A stretch of 64,000 nt of DNA from Sediminibacillus halophilus. Its GTDB lineage: Bacteria > Bacillota > Bacilli > Bacillales > Amphibacillaceae. The notes below the pieces were generated by a model, which made no database searches, was not told the DNA's origin, and worked only from the letters and a program-made list of their open reading frames with translations. Location: the NCBI RefSeq assembly GCF_900103695.1, contig NZ_FNHF01000002.1:682001-746000 (forward strand), written 5' to 3'. Shown here in pieces: positions 41,791 through 50,459 of the stretch. How positions within the stretch are numbered: position 1 is the stretch's first letter; every line of letters starts with the position of its first letter. The position numbers and the translations under genes are program-made.

Positions 41791-42264
41791 TCAAATCGTC
41801 AATTCGTTTTCTTTTTTAATTTTGAGCGCACTTGCCAACAATTCTTGTAATACGGCAGAGAAAACAGATATAACGAGTGAAGCAAAAACGATCAGTAACC
41901 CTATCAATGCAACACCTGGATGTAATGCCTTTTGGGTAATAAGAAAAAGCATTCCAGCTATGTAAATGCATCCAATGATGATACCACAACCTTTGATCCG
42001 CTTCAGGGCAAGAACGGCTCGCTGGGAAAAGGCCTGTTTATGTTCGATGTAACGCAAAAGTTTCCATGCCTGATATAAAGCGATAAAAAACGGAATAACC
42101 GGGATATAAATTCCGATTAAGACAGGATATCTAAGATAAGCATACTCCGGATTCATTTCTGCCGCTTCTTTTGCCACTGTGGGTACCCAAAGACATAATG
42201 CAATAATGATCAATCCAATGACGATGACTGCCACTTTTAAAAAGATGGTCGTTCCTTTTTTCAT
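41791..42264 (-). CDS. DUF2975 membrane protein
   Basis: 157 aa with four hydrophobic helices (about 8-28, 45-68, 90-112, 120-145) from the ATG at 42264 behind GAGGTG. DUF2975 proteins accompany small XRE regulators in Firmicutes; the pair may work as a membrane sensor and repressor, but the stimulus is unknown. The C-terminus KIKKENELTI is cytoplasmic. First gene of the two-gene operon. Confidence 0.8.
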   Translation of the reverse strand: MKKGTTIFLKVAVIVIGLIIIALCLWVPTVAKEAAEMNPEYAYLRYPVLIGIYIPVIPFFIALYQAWKLLRYIEHKQAFSQRAVLALKRIKGCGIIIGCIYIAGMLFLITQKALHPGVALIGLLIVFASLVISVFSAVLQELLASALKIKKENELTI

Positions 42265-42293
42265 ACAGCACCTCAATTGTTTGGTATGCCTTT

Positions 42294-42325
42294 ATATTAA
42301 TACGTTGTTTATCGATTATCAATAA
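42294..42325 (-). promoter_or_regulatory. Promoter with overlapping operator of the DUF2975/XRE operon
   Basis: Minus strand TTGATA (42317-42322), 17 bp, TAATAT (42294-42299). TTATCGATTATCAATAA (42309-42325) is a near-perfect 17-bp palindrome covering the -35 box and part of the spacer, ideal for repression by the HTH protein. Confidence 0.65.
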
Positions 42326-42395
42326 AAATTTATTATGTTTCACATCCAAGTCGGCATTAAAACGTTATTAGCAAAAAGCAGCAGAAAGATTTGAA

Positions 42396-42941
42396 TCAAG
42401 CAAAATTAAATCTTGCCATTAAAATAGTATCATAGAACTCACCATCAGATAGCAGTTTGTCCATTTTCAAAACACCTTCTATTTCGAAACCAAGCTTTTG
42501 GTAAAGCTGGATGGCCGCTGAGTTGGTTTCTAGTACGCGCAACGTCATTTTGACGATTTTATTCGCTTCTGCCCAGGAAATCGACTCTCTCAAGAGGTTC
42601 TTCCCAATTCCATGCCCCCAAAAATCCCTTCGCACTCCTACTCCAAACTCGATCTGATGTGCCATACGCTGTAAATGACTGCCAGCACACCTGGAAAAAC
42701 CAACTATGTCTGAACCCACCTCGGCGACTAAAAAGAGGTTGTGTTTTGCTTCCTCATCTGCCTTGATAAGTTCCTTGAACCCGAGGGAATCAATGTAATC
42801 TTCCCCATGCTCCCGATCCATATTTTCGGTTTCTCCATCGATTTGCAGCCTGACTTTCACCAGTTTTTCCGCATCGGCCTCCTCTGCTCGCCTTATTCGA
42901 TACGGTAAGTCACGTGTGGAAAAATCCTTTTCGCCTCTCAT
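42396..42941 (-). CDS. GNAT family N-acetyltransferase
   Basis: 181 aa from the ATG at 42941 with AAAGGGGG close upstream; a longer frame would cross an inverted repeat. Acetyl-CoA site: VRRDFWGHGIGKNLL (R/QxxGxG) near 105-119, followed by VLETNSAAIQLYQKLGFEIEG, the classic GNAT C-terminal strand and helix. N-terminus YRIRRAEEADAEKLVKVR. Substrate unknown. Confidence 0.88.
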   Translation of the reverse strand: MRGEKDFSTRDLPYRIRRAEEADAEKLVKVRLQIDGETENMDREHGEDYIDSLGFKELIKADEEAKHNLFLVAEVGSDIVGFSRCAGSHLQRMAHQIEFGVGVRRDFWGHGIGKNLLRESISWAEANKIVKMTLRVLETNSAAIQLYQKLGFEIEGVLKMDKLLSDGEFYDTILMARFNFA

Positions 42942-42966
42942 TCCATCCCCCTTTAAGCAATTCGTT

Positions 42967-43024
42967 ACGCCTAAATGAGAGAGAGAGATGTCTAATACCA
43001 TCGCTCTCTCATTTAGGCGTTTTA
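42967..43024. terminator. Long inverted repeat with a plus-strand T tail
   Basis: ACGCCTAAATGAGAGAG and CTCTCTCATTTAGGCGT pair perfectly over 17 bp around a 20-base loop and are followed by TTTTATC on the plus strand only. No plus-strand gene ends here, so it may act mainly as an RNA hairpin downstream of the VOC gene. Confidence 0.55.
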
Positions 43025-43091
43025 TCTATTATACGAAGAACAAAGTAGATAGTTTTCTTTTAAGAAAAAAGGGAATCAGTTATTCCGTCAT

Positions 43092-43445
43092 TTATCTCTT
43101 CTCTATAAGCCCCAGTCCTACACCAGTAGGATCAACTAAATAGGCAAGAAAAAAAGTATCAAACTCCATCTTCTCCCTAACCACCATTGCTCCGCACTTT
43201 TGGGCCACAGACAGCGTCTCGTCTATGGACTCCACCTCAATTTGAATCCTTGTCCCATGTGGAAAATCACCCGGGCCTTTACTGATCCCTCCGCTTATCC
43301 CACTATCATCCTTACCGATTTCAGAAGCTACCGGCCAATATCCCCAGTTGGACTCGGCTATTTCCCAGCCGAATACCCTTCTATAAAACTCAACTGCTTT
43401 TTCCGGCTCCTGACTGCTTATCTCAAATCCGACCACCTTCGCCAT
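43092..43445 (-). CDS. VOC family protein
   Basis: 117 aa vicinal oxygen chelate protein starting at ATG 43445 behind GAGAAGGG. Pattern: MAKVVGFEISSQEPEKAVEFYRRVFGW, second half TRIQIEVESIDETLSVAQKCGAMVV and end LVDPTGVGLGLIE. The glyoxalase metal residues are only partly present (E near 7, no clear first His), so a non-catalytic or resistance-type role is as likely. It follows the acetyltransferase gene by 16 bp and is probably co-transcribed. Confidence 0.8.
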   Translation of the reverse strand: MAKVVGFEISSQEPEKAVEFYRRVFGWEIAESNWGYWPVASEIGKDDSGISGGISKGPGDFPHGTRIQIEVESIDETLSVAQKCGAMVVREKMEFDTFFLAYLVDPTGVGLGLIEKR

Positions 43446-43461
43446 TCCCTTCTCCCCCACT

Positions 43462-43992
43462 CTATAAGCTAATTTCATATTTGCTGTGCTGCCCGTATAC
43501 ATTTGCAATACCAACCCGCCGGTACCTCTTTTGATAATACTGGTTCAACCCGCTATTGCTTGCCAGGCAGTCAAAGCGAATGCATTTTTTCCCTTTTTCT
43601 TTTGCAACCTCCCTAGCCCATTCCATCAACCGTCCACCGATATTTTTCCCAGCGTAATCACGATGTACCACCATACGATGCACGTATAATGCAGGTACTT
43701 CTATCGCTTTCTCTCCCCATATGGAATAATCCCATTCGCTTGGTGAATCATCCAATGTGATTGAAGCTATCGCTTTTCTGCCGCTCTCCAGAATATAAGT
43801 ATGATGGCGGTTGATGGATTCCTTCACCTCTGCAGTATTCCCCTGTAAATCTGTTACATAGTAATCCCACTGCGTTGTATTTTTTGTCTGCAGCCAGCGG
43901 CCGGCCTGTTGAAGCAAAGACAGTACACTATCCAAATCGCTTGCTTCAGCCAGCCTCCATGAAAAGTCCTGCTCATCTATCGTCCACTTCAC
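43462..43992 (-). CDS. GNAT family N-acetyltransferase
   Basis: 176 aa; GTG start at 43992 behind GAGGAGCGAGGAAG. LYVHRMVVHRDYAGKNIGGRLMEWA (about 105-130) is the acetyl-CoA-binding block with a KNIGG loop, followed by IRFDCLASNSGLNQYYQKRYRRVG. Family certain, substrate unknown. Upstream of the VOC gene in the same unit. Confidence 0.85.
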   Translation of the reverse strand: MKWTIDEQDFSWRLAEASDLDSVLSLLQQAGRWLQTKNTTQWDYYVTDLQGNTAEVKESINRHHTYILESGRKAIASITLDDSPSEWDYSIWGEKAIEVPALYVHRMVVHRDYAGKNIGGRLMEWAREVAKEKGKKCIRFDCLASNSGLNQYYQKRYRRVGIANVYGQHSKYEISL

Positions 43993-44107
43993 CTTCCTCG
44001 CTCCTCTCCTCCATATTCTGTATTAATTTCGATAAATTCCGCCCCATTCCTGCTTTGACTAATTTGATACAATAGAAAGACAGATAGGCTTAGAAGGGGC
44101 TTGAAAA

Positions 44108-44302
44108 ATGGATAGTACAGAAGGTTTTTGGAAGTTTCAAGTCGGCTATAACATCCTTATTCTGCTAGTGGCAGTTGGCATCACGATTAACTATGCATGG
44201 CATGACTTTCACGTTTCCTATTTGATTGTCGGGTTAGCTATACTGCTTGGCAGCGGGTGGCGGTTGTACAGGCTATTAAAACATGCAACGTCTGCCAGCT
44301 GA
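44108..44302 (+). CDS. Small two-segment membrane protein
   Basis: 64 aa; ATG at 44108 behind AGAAGGGGCTTG. Two helices, about 12-28 and 34-52, joined by AWHDFHVSY. No recognised family. Divergent from the acetyltransferase operon. Confidence 0.55.
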   Translation: MDSTEGFWKFQVGYNILILLVAVGITINYAWHDFHVSYLIVGLAILLGSGWRLYRLLKHATSAS

Positions 44303-44327
44303 CGAACTGATGAGCTATATATACCAG

Positions 44328-44455
44328 AACAAAAGCAAGTTCCTTGCTCATTCCCGACCAGCTTAAGACAAGTCTTGACGTGGCGTTATTTGCCACAGAA
44401 AGGCTTGTCTTAAGACCTCGATGGGGTGGCGCGCTGAAGCTGGACGTGGTTGTTC
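44328..44455. repeat. Bacillaceae-type intergenic hairpin repeat (CTTAAGACAAG family)
   Basis: Arms CTTAAGACAAG (44362-44372) and CTTGTCTTAAG (44404-44414) enclose a smaller GTGGC/GCCAC stem. Flanks read AACAAAAGCAAG on the left and GGCGCGCTGAAGCTGGACG on the right. I recall closely similar elements with the same block order between genes of many Bacillus genomes. No coding function. Confidence 0.6.
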
Positions 44456-44506
44456 CTGCCAATAATTATCCACAGGAACTTTAATTTGTTATATCCAATA
44501 GAATGA

Positions 44507-44555
44507 AAAAGCAGCTTGACCTATCAGGAAAGATACCCGGGTCAAGCTGCTTTTG
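44507..44555. terminator. Bidirectional terminator before htpX
   Basis: AAAAGCAGCTTGACC and GGTCAAGCTGCTTTT, a perfect 15-base stem with A- and T-ends. Confidence 0.87.
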
Positions 44556-44573
44556 CCTTTATAACATTAGGGT

Positions 44574-45491
44574 TTAACGCTGTTCCAAACGGGCAATCCG
44601 CTCATCAAGATCCGGATGGGAAGAAAACAGTTTGGCCATACCGCTTTTGCCGTTGATTTTCATTGTCTGGATTGCTGCATCATCGGTACGGTCATTATCA
44701 AGATGAGCTCTGTCTACATAGGATTTCAGCGAACGTAAAGCATGGGCCATTTTGTCACGACCCGCCAAGTCGGCTCCGCCCCGGTCGGCCCGATATTCCC
44801 GCCAACGAGAGAATGCACTGACCACGATACTTCCGAGAATCGAGAACAGAATTTGAAATACGATAATCGCTGCAAACCGTACGACCGTTTGCATTTCCGA
44901 ACGAACCAACCGAGATACAACGATGGCCACAATTCTCGACAAAAATACGACAAAGGTGTTGACTACCCCTTGCAACAACGTCATCGTCACCATGTCTCCA
45001 TTGGAAACGTGGGCGATTTCGTGGGCAATGACCCCTTCCACAGCAGCATCGTCCATTGTTTGCAATAATCCGGATGATACAGCGACAAGCGAGCGTTTTT
45101 TAGTCGGTCCGGTAGCAAAAGCATTCACTTCTGCCGATCGATAAATGCCCACTTCCGGCATATGTGCCAAGCCTGCAGCACGAGCCAGACGGTGTACCTT
45201 TTCCACGACGGCACGCTCTTGCGGCGCCAAGGAACCGTCCGGGTCGAGGACTTTGACTTTCATCATTTTTTTCGCTACCCAGCGGGACATGGCCAGCGAC
45301 ATAAAGGAACCAATGAAACCGACAAGCAGACTGAATACCATCAGGGATCCATAATCGATCCCCAAGCCGCTTCCGCCTGTTTCAAACGAACCGCCAATAT
45401 CGGTGAACGTAGTAATAATCGACCAGACGATGACAATGGTTGTCATGACCAGAATGTTGGTCAATAAAAAGAACAGTATCCTTTTTCCCAT
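44574..45491 (-). CDS. htpX: Membrane protease HtpX
   Basis: 305 aa zinc metalloprotease of family M48 that degrades damaged membrane proteins. ATG at 45491 follows GGAGGTG; a longer frame from 45512 lacks a site. Two N-terminal helices (about 4-26, 41-62), then HEIAH with the catalytic Glu near 157-161, a third and fourth helix around 170-220, and the third zinc ligand region [14 protein letters not shown]. Expected to respond to envelope stress; a pair of 18-bp direct repeats lies upstream. Confidence 0.93.
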   Translation of the reverse strand: MGKRILFFLLTNILVMTTIVIVWSIITTFTDIGGSFETGGSGLGIDYGSLMVFSLLVGFIGSFMSLAMSRWVAKKMMKVKVLDPDGSLAPQERAVVEKVHRLARAAGLAHMPEVGIYRSAEVNAFATGPTKKRSLVAVSSGLLQTMDDAAVEGVIAHEIAHVSNGDMVTMTLLQGVVNTFVVFLSRIVAIVVSRLVRSEMQTVVRFAAIIVFQILFSILGSIVVSAFSRWREYRADRGGADLAGRDKMAHALRSLKSYVDRAHLDNDRTDDAAIQTMKINGKSGMAKLFSSHPDLDERIARLEQR

Positions 45492-45598
45492 CTTTGCACC
45501 TCCATTTTCCATCTATTTGTCCATTAGTTTAACATGTTTCCCCCTCCAATACGCTATAGAAACCTGCTGTTACGGAAAAAGATATGCTTTGTTTTCAC

Positions 45599-45657
45599 AA
45601 AATCGTCATCTTCTAAACAGTTACCAGCAATTGTCTCTGAAAATTGTCATCTTCTAA
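45599..45657. promoter_or_regulatory. Pair of 18-bp direct repeats upstream of htpX
   Basis: AAAATCGTCATCTTCTAA (45599-45616) and AAAATTGTCATCTTCTAA (45640-45657) differ at one base and are 41 bp apart, about four helical turns. They lie 108-166 bp ahead of htpX and are likely sites for a regulator. Confidence 0.5.
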
Positions 45658-45743
45658 TGCTTGTATTACCTTTAAAATGCCTTCCGCATTAGGCGGGGAA
45701 ATAATGAGAATGCTTGGACATGCATCCCTGATGAATCCGGATT

Positions 45744-45792
45744 CAAAAAGAAACAGAAAAGGTCGATTCAAACATGACTTTTTCTGTTTCTT
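45744..45792 (-). terminator. Terminator of the chemoreceptor gene
   Basis: AAGAAACAGAAAA and TTTTCTGTTTCTT pair around a 19-base loop; on the minus strand TTTTTG follows. Confidence 0.82.
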
Positions 45793-45800
45793 GCAGGTCT

Positions 45801-47111
45801 TTAAATTGTAAACTGATAATCTTTCGTAAACTGTTGTAATTCCGTTAAGCGTCTTTCCATCTGTTCAAATTGATTGGTTATTTCTTCCATGGAGCTGCTT
45901 GTTTGTTGTGTGCTCGCCGATGTTTGTTCAATACCGGCGGCAGACTCTTGCGCAATTGTTGCGATTTCGTTAATCGACGAACTCAATGCATCACTGTCTT
46001 TGGTGATGGTTTGCAAACTTTCATTGACACTCATTACACTTCCGACCATTTCGGATAAAGCGCTGCTGATTCTTTTGAAGTTATCCCCTGTTTTTCGGAT
46101 TTGTGTCGACCCTTGATCCACTTCTTCGTATCCACTCATCAAGGAATCCGAAACAGCGTTTGATTCTGATTGGATACTGCCAACGATGCCAGTTATATCT
46201 GCGATCGAGTTACTTACTTGTTCGGCTAGTTTTCTGACTTCATCAGCAACAACGGCAAAACCTTTCCCTTGTTCTCCTGCCCTCGCTGCTTCAATCGCAG
46301 CATTTAATGCTAGCAAATTCGTTTGCTCGGCAATATCCTTAATAACGGACACAAGCTTGGTGATTTCTTGTGATTGTTGGTCCAAAACCTGTACCTTTTC
46401 TACAGCGTTTTTAACAATGGATTCTATTTTTTCCATTTGTTCAACTGACGTATCCATCAATTGCGTACCTTCACTCACCATCATGATAATTTGCTCTGCA
46501 GCATTATAGATTACCTGTCCATTATTGTTCGCTTCACGAACTCTTTCATTATACTGTTTCATGCCCTGCGATAGTTTGCCAGAATGCTCGGCTTGCAAGC
46601 CGGCCCCAGAAGCAAGTTCCTGCATGGTGGTGGCAACTTGTTCAGATCCCCGCTTGACTTCTAAAGAGGAGTGCGTCAATTCCTGGCTGTGCTTGGAGAC
46701 ATGGTCAGAAACAGAAGCAACATTTTCAATAAGCACATTCATTCTGTTTTTCATGTTATCTACTGAAGCAGCGAGCTGTCCAATTTCATCAGTCCGGTCA
46801 TTTTTTAGATCGATTGATAAATCGCCTTCTTCAACCTGCCTCATTTTGGACTGAAGTTGTTTAATAGGCTTGGTCATCCTACTTGCCAATAAAATGCTCA
46901 AGAAAGACGCAACAACGAGAGTCAGGATCAGCCCTATCCCCATGGGAATAATGATTTGGGTTGCCTTGTTCTCTATCTCTGCTTTAACAGTGTTCATGAT
47001 TAACATACCCTGTAAGCTAATGGCTAAGCCGGATAGAATCAGTACTGCTAAAAATGGTATCAGAATCTGTCTTTGAACCGTGCTGCCAAAAATACGATGC
47101 TTTACTTTCAT
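45801..47111 (-). CDS. Methyl-accepting chemotaxis protein lacking an extracellular sensor domain
   Basis: 436 aa. Two membrane helices (about 15-36 and 52-75) are separated by only about 16 residues, so there is no ligand-binding domain outside the cell. HAMP follows (about 75-128, [24 protein letters not shown]), then a coiled-coil signalling domain with the invariant tip [20 protein letters not shown] near 268-287. It must sense internally or the membrane state, or work with another receptor. ATG at 47111. A sigma-D-like -10 element lies 46 bp upstream, as usual for chemotaxis genes. Confidence 0.9.
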   Translation of the reverse strand: MKVKHRIFGSTVQRQILIPFLAVLILSGLAISLQGMLIMNTVKAEIENKATQIIIPMGIGLILTLVVASFLSILLASRMTKPIKQLQSKMRQVEEGDLSIDLKNDRTDEIGQLAASVDNMKNRMNVLIENVASVSDHVSKHSQELTHSSLEVKRGSEQVATTMQELASGAGLQAEHSGKLSQGMKQYNERVREANNNGQVIYNAAEQIIMMVSEGTQLMDTSVEQMEKIESIVKNAVEKVQVLDQQSQEITKLVSVIKDIAEQTNLLALNAAIEAARAGEQGKGFAVVADEVRKLAEQVSNSIADITGIVGSIQSESNAVSDSLMSGYEEVDQGSTQIRKTGDNFKRISSALSEMVGSVMSVNESLQTITKDSDALSSSINEIATIAQESAAGIEQTSASTQQTSSSMEEITNQFEQMERRLTELQQFTKDYQFTI

Positions 47112-47156
47112 TATTAAAACCCCTTACTTCCCAGATTGACAAACCTTTCATATTAT

Positions 47157-47164
47157 ATATCGGT
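47157..47164 (-). promoter_or_regulatory. Sigma-D-like -10 element of the chemoreceptor gene
   Basis: Minus strand ACCGATAT agrees with the sigma-D -10 GCCGATAT at 7 of 8 bases. A good TAAA at -35 is not seen. Confidence 0.45.
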
Positions 47165-47299
47165 AATTTTTAGCAAAGCATAATACCTATAAAATAATTT
47201 TTTCATGAGATAAAATGAGGGTTAGTTGTATGGGAAGACGGAAGCTGAAAATGAGTATGTTGGATAGAAAAAAATAAAAGTTTTTTAAGACGTGAAACC

Positions 47300-47455
47300 T
47301 GGAAAGTACGGTATGATATGTAGGGCATCTAGAGGACCTCTACCAGCAGTCCTGAGGGATAGAACTCTCAATCTGTTGTGATAGTACATCGGACTAAAGT
47401 ATTCCTTGCTGCTTTAAACACCAAAACCGCTCGGACTTTGCATCCAAGCGGTTTT
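47300..47455. ncRNA. Candidate structured non-coding RNA with terminator
   Basis: Between the chemoreceptor and NamZ genes. CAGCAG (about 47344) pairs with CTGTTG, enclosing TGAG/CTCA; nearby TAGAGG-a-CCTCTA is a palindrome; AGTCC and GGACT can pair as well. Ends with hairpin AAAACCGCT/AGCGGTTTT (47423-47455). Frames in this stretch are short and lack ribosome-binding sites. On the plus strand this looks like an independent small RNA; on the minus strand the last hairpin would end the NamZ transcript. Family unknown. Confidence 0.4.
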
Positions 47456-47484
47456 GTGTTCTTCTGGCATTATAAGTTCCCCAA

Positions 47485-49323
47485 TCAATGCATCACATCG
47501 ACCACAATCCTCGACGAAAACGATGGGGTTTCATAAATGACGCTGCCTGTCTTTAAATTAAAGACAGCTACAAAGGTATCACCATCCCGCTCGTATTCAA
47601 TATCATCCACCACAGGACTGTTGCTAATCTGAATTGTTCCACCACGATCATCCAGTTCTCCGCCGATTTCCCCATATGGAACTTCTAAGCGCAGCCTTCC
47701 ATCCTCTTCCTCCAACTGATAGTTAGTGATGGTTTTATTCAAATCAAAAACAACTCTTGTGTAATCCGCATGCACCCCATACCGAATATTTTCCAGCAAA
47801 GTGGTTGAGACATCCACCTGCCGTTTAGCGGTATATTTACCAAAACGAACGTTCAATTCTCCTTTGCCTTCTCCCGAAGCATGGAAAACGCCATCGATTA
47901 TCTCACCGATATCACCAGTAACTGTCCAGTCAAGTTCGGTCGCATCGATATCGAGTCGTTCTCCGTGTTCATCATATCCTTTTACCGTCAAATCTACGCT
48001 TTCCCCAAGAGAGGCTGACACATCCAGCGGCAAAATCCCTAAGACACCTTGTTCCTTGTAAGGTTTCGCCCCTTTGGGATAAGGTTTGTACAATAAATAC
48101 TGGTTACGTACTTCTCTTGTCCACGTATCCAATTCATCCTGCCAAGATGACATGATTTCTTCCACTGGCTGGTCATCCAAAATCATGGCTGGTACATCCG
48201 GATCCCCAATCAAGTTGGCATAGCTGGATGTCATCTCGAATTCCTCTGGTTTTTGATCACGCATGGCATCAACCAAGTGCAGACCAAGCGCCACCAAATC
48301 GATTTCAGAAGGATCGTCGATATGAACCTGGACGCCGCCGATCAACTGCCCCTCATGTCTGCCGAACATCGGCGTGTAGTAAGCAGAGCGGAAATGGACA
48401 CCGGCCAGATCACGGCTGTTCATCTCGGCAGCCAAAGCTTCCCCGTCAATTCCCGGACCGCCGACCAATTCAAACGGCTTAGTCGTTCCAAGTCCGGTAG
48501 ACAGGTTAGTGTCCTCGACCAATTCAGTACCTGCATATAAATAAGCTGATTCCTGCGTCGGAATATTTGGAGACGTCATGACCCATGGAAGGCCGGTATC
48601 TTCGTAATGCATGGTCCGTTTCCAGCCTTTCATTTTAGCCACCTTCAAATCGACACCCATGCTGTATTCATGATTCCACATGGTCGCCAACTCCCCGACT
48701 GTCATACCATGTCGAACTGGTAGTAAAAACCTTCCCATAAAACTGACTGTCTCCTCGGAACGGAGCGGTCCTTCCACCCGGTTTCCACCAATCGGGTTGG
48801 GCCTGTCCAACACAATAACCTCTTTATCGTATTCAGCTGCTGCTTCCATGGCAAAGCCTAGAGTATAAATATAGGTATACACGTTTGAACCTATATCTTG
48901 GATATCGAATAACAGGACATCCACGTCTTCCAACATTTCTTCCGTAGGTTTCCATGTCGGTCCATAAAGGCTATACACAGGAAGGCCCGTTTTTTCGTCA
49001 ATATAAGACTCTACATATTCCCCAGCTTCCTGGTCACCTCGGATACCATGCTCTGGACCAAAAAGCGCCGTCAAGTTAACATCCGGGTGTTCATAAAGCA
49101 AGTCGCTCGTACTGACAAGGTTCCTGTCCACTCCTGTAGGATTAGTGATCAGGCCCACCCGTTTCCCTTCCACCCAGTCCAGGTGGTCCTTTAAAAACAC
49201 CTCTACTCCCGGTGTGACCTTCCCCTTTTTTCCTGCCTTTCCTTCTGCCTGGACAGTCGCAGCCGATACAGCCAGCAACAACAGGAAAACGACAGCAGCT
49301 GTCACAACTTTGCTTTTTCTCAT
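47485..49323 (-). CDS. namZ: Secreted exo-beta-N-acetylmuramidase NamZ (DUF1343, GH171) with C-terminal AMIN domain
   Basis: 612 aa from ATG 49323 behind AAGGAGGGG. Signal peptide about 1-27 (VVTAAVVFLLLLAVSAATVQA). The DUF1343 catalytic domain spans about 40-410: GKRVGLITNPTGVDRN, LFGPEHGIRGDQ, FDIQDIGSNVYTYIYTLG and VLDRPNPIGG are diagnostic of YbbC/NamZ, which frees N-acetylmuramic acid from the non-reducing ends of peptidoglycan fragments. An Ig-like domain (about 420-510) and an AMIN-type domain (about 520-612) follow and probably bind cell wall. Last gene of the PTS operon, starting 16 bp after EIIA, unlike the murP-type cluster of Bacillus subtilis. Confidence 0.9.
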   Translation of the reverse strand: MRKSKVVTAAVVFLLLLAVSAATVQAEGKAGKKGKVTPGVEVFLKDHLDWVEGKRVGLITNPTGVDRNLVSTSDLLYEHPDVNLTALFGPEHGIRGDQEAGEYVESYIDEKTGLPVYSLYGPTWKPTEEMLEDVDVLLFDIQDIGSNVYTYIYTLGFAMEAAAEYDKEVIVLDRPNPIGGNRVEGPLRSEETVSFMGRFLLPVRHGMTVGELATMWNHEYSMGVDLKVAKMKGWKRTMHYEDTGLPWVMTSPNIPTQESAYLYAGTELVEDTNLSTGLGTTKPFELVGGPGIDGEALAAEMNSRDLAGVHFRSAYYTPMFGRHEGQLIGGVQVHIDDPSEIDLVALGLHLVDAMRDQKPEEFEMTSSYANLIGDPDVPAMILDDQPVEEIMSSWQDELDTWTREVRNQYLLYKPYPKGAKPYKEQGVLGILPLDVSASLGESVDLTVKGYDEHGERLDIDATELDWTVTGDIGEIIDGVFHASGEGKGELNVRFGKYTAKRQVDVSTTLLENIRYGVHADYTRVVFDLNKTITNYQLEEEDGRLRLEVPYGEIGGELDDRGGTIQISNSPVVDDIEYERDGDTFVAVFNLKTGSVIYETPSFSSRIVVDVMH

Positions 49324-49339
49324 CAAACCCCTCCTTGGA

Positions 49340-49702
49340 TTAGTTTTGTTCCTGAGCATTAACAGCTTCCCATAACCGATTTAGCTTTTTGTTTGTTTCC
49401 TGCTGTTGTTGATGCAACAAAATCAATTCTTCAATCAAATCCTTCTCCGACATCACCGTCATCAAATGATCTTGGGCATGCACCAACAGGACTGGCATTG
49501 TATCCAGCTGTTCCACCGCATCCTCCTGCAAAAAAGATGTTTGGATTTTATGAGCCTTCAGCAATTCATCGGCTGCCTGTTTCCGCTTCGATTCGATTTC
49601 GTCGTATTGTCCATGTTTTGCCGCATGTAAGGCTTCATGTAAATAAGCCTTGGCATTTCCTGCGTGTAAGATGATTTGCATGGAAAGATCCTCTATCTTC
49701 AT
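49340..49702 (-). CDS. PTS lactose/cellobiose/chitobiose-family EIIA component
   Basis: 120 aa cytoplasmic helical-bundle phosphocarrier. Phosphohistidine H75 and metal ligand D78 sit in VLLVHAQDHLM, the family signature. It passes phosphate from HPr to EIIB. ATG at 49702 follows the ChbG stop directly (TAAATG) with GGAGGG just upstream. Order in this operon is GH4, EIIB, EIIC, ChbG, EIIA, NamZ. Sugar most likely a GlcNAc-containing beta-disaccharide given the neighbours. Confidence 0.88.
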   Translation of the reverse strand: MKIEDLSMQIILHAGNAKAYLHEALHAAKHGQYDEIESKRKQAADELLKAHKIQTSFLQEDAVEQLDTMPVLLVHAQDHLMTVMSEKDLIEELILLHQQQQETNKKLNRLWEAVNAQEQN

Positions 49703-50446
49703 TTACAACCCTCCATAATGGATCAAGCCTACTTCGTGTTGATTGAGCCAATCGCTGATTCGGCTGTCTGTCAGCAGTGCCAGTTCTTTTGCCCTGGTGA
49801 ATCGATAACTGCTTTTGTTCCCCAGCCACGTATCGATGAAGGCCGGATGGCACATCACTTCGGTAACACCCGGCTCCAGTTCTGAAAATAGCTGCAACAG
49901 ATATGCAGCGGTTATATGATCTTCTCCATAAAAGTCATAACGGAGACTATCGGTAGTGCGTATGAATTCCTTGATTTCCATTTCACTGAATGTCCGAATC
50001 GGCAGTTTGTATTCCTTTGCTACTTCGGTCACTGCTTCGAGCGCGCAGGGAATATGCAAATGCATATGGTGATGACTGTCGATATGGGTTACCTCGATTC
50101 CTTGATCAAGTAAAAACTGGAGTTGCGCCTGCAATTCTTCTTTCACATCCTGCTTCTCGGCAGAGGCAATCAACTCCTCACCTTTCAGAAATTCACCATT
50201 TTCGGCCATAAGGCTGCCAGGAGACGATGACAGCGGACGGCCTGCGTCCAACACAAAGTGCAGGCCGATCCCTAATGCAGGAAAACGCTTCGCTGCCTGT
50301 AAAGCCTCATTGGCAAATTCCGTATTGACCATCACCGTCGTACTGGAAACTATGCCATGCTCATGTGCATAAAGAATACCGGCCGATACACCAGGAGTCA
50401 GTCCGAAATCATCGGCATTGACAATCAATTTTCGCTTGGTTTCCAT
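49703..50446 (-). CDS. chbG: ChbG/YdjC-type chitooligosaccharide deacetylase
   Basis: 247 aa metal-dependent carbohydrate deacetylase. The motif NADDFGLTPG at the N-terminus and THIDSHHHMH near 120 supply the metal ligands, and LIHYGGL ends the protein as usual. In E. coli ChbG removes one acetyl from chitobiose 6-phosphate so that the GH4 enzyme ChbF can act; both types are encoded here. ATG at 50446 with AAGGAG upstream, 13 bp after the EIIC stop. Longer in-frame starts lie inside the EIIC gene and are rejected. Confidence 0.9.
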   Translation of the reverse strand: METKRKLIVNADDFGLTPGVSAGILYAHEHGIVSSTTVMVNTEFANEALQAAKRFPALGIGLHFVLDAGRPLSSSPGSLMAENGEFLKGEELIASAEKQDVKEELQAQLQFLLDQGIEVTHIDSHHHMHLHIPCALEAVTEVAKEYKLPIRTFSEMEIKEFIRTTDSLRYDFYGEDHITAAYLLQLFSELEPGVTEVMCHPAFIDTWLGNKSSYRFTRAKELALLTDSRISDWLNQHEVGLIHYGGL

Positions 50447-50459
50447 GGCAAAAAACTCC

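Noticed and set aside
44238-44462. 74-codon minus-strand frame over the hairpin repeat
   Set aside because: It merely translates the repeat element.
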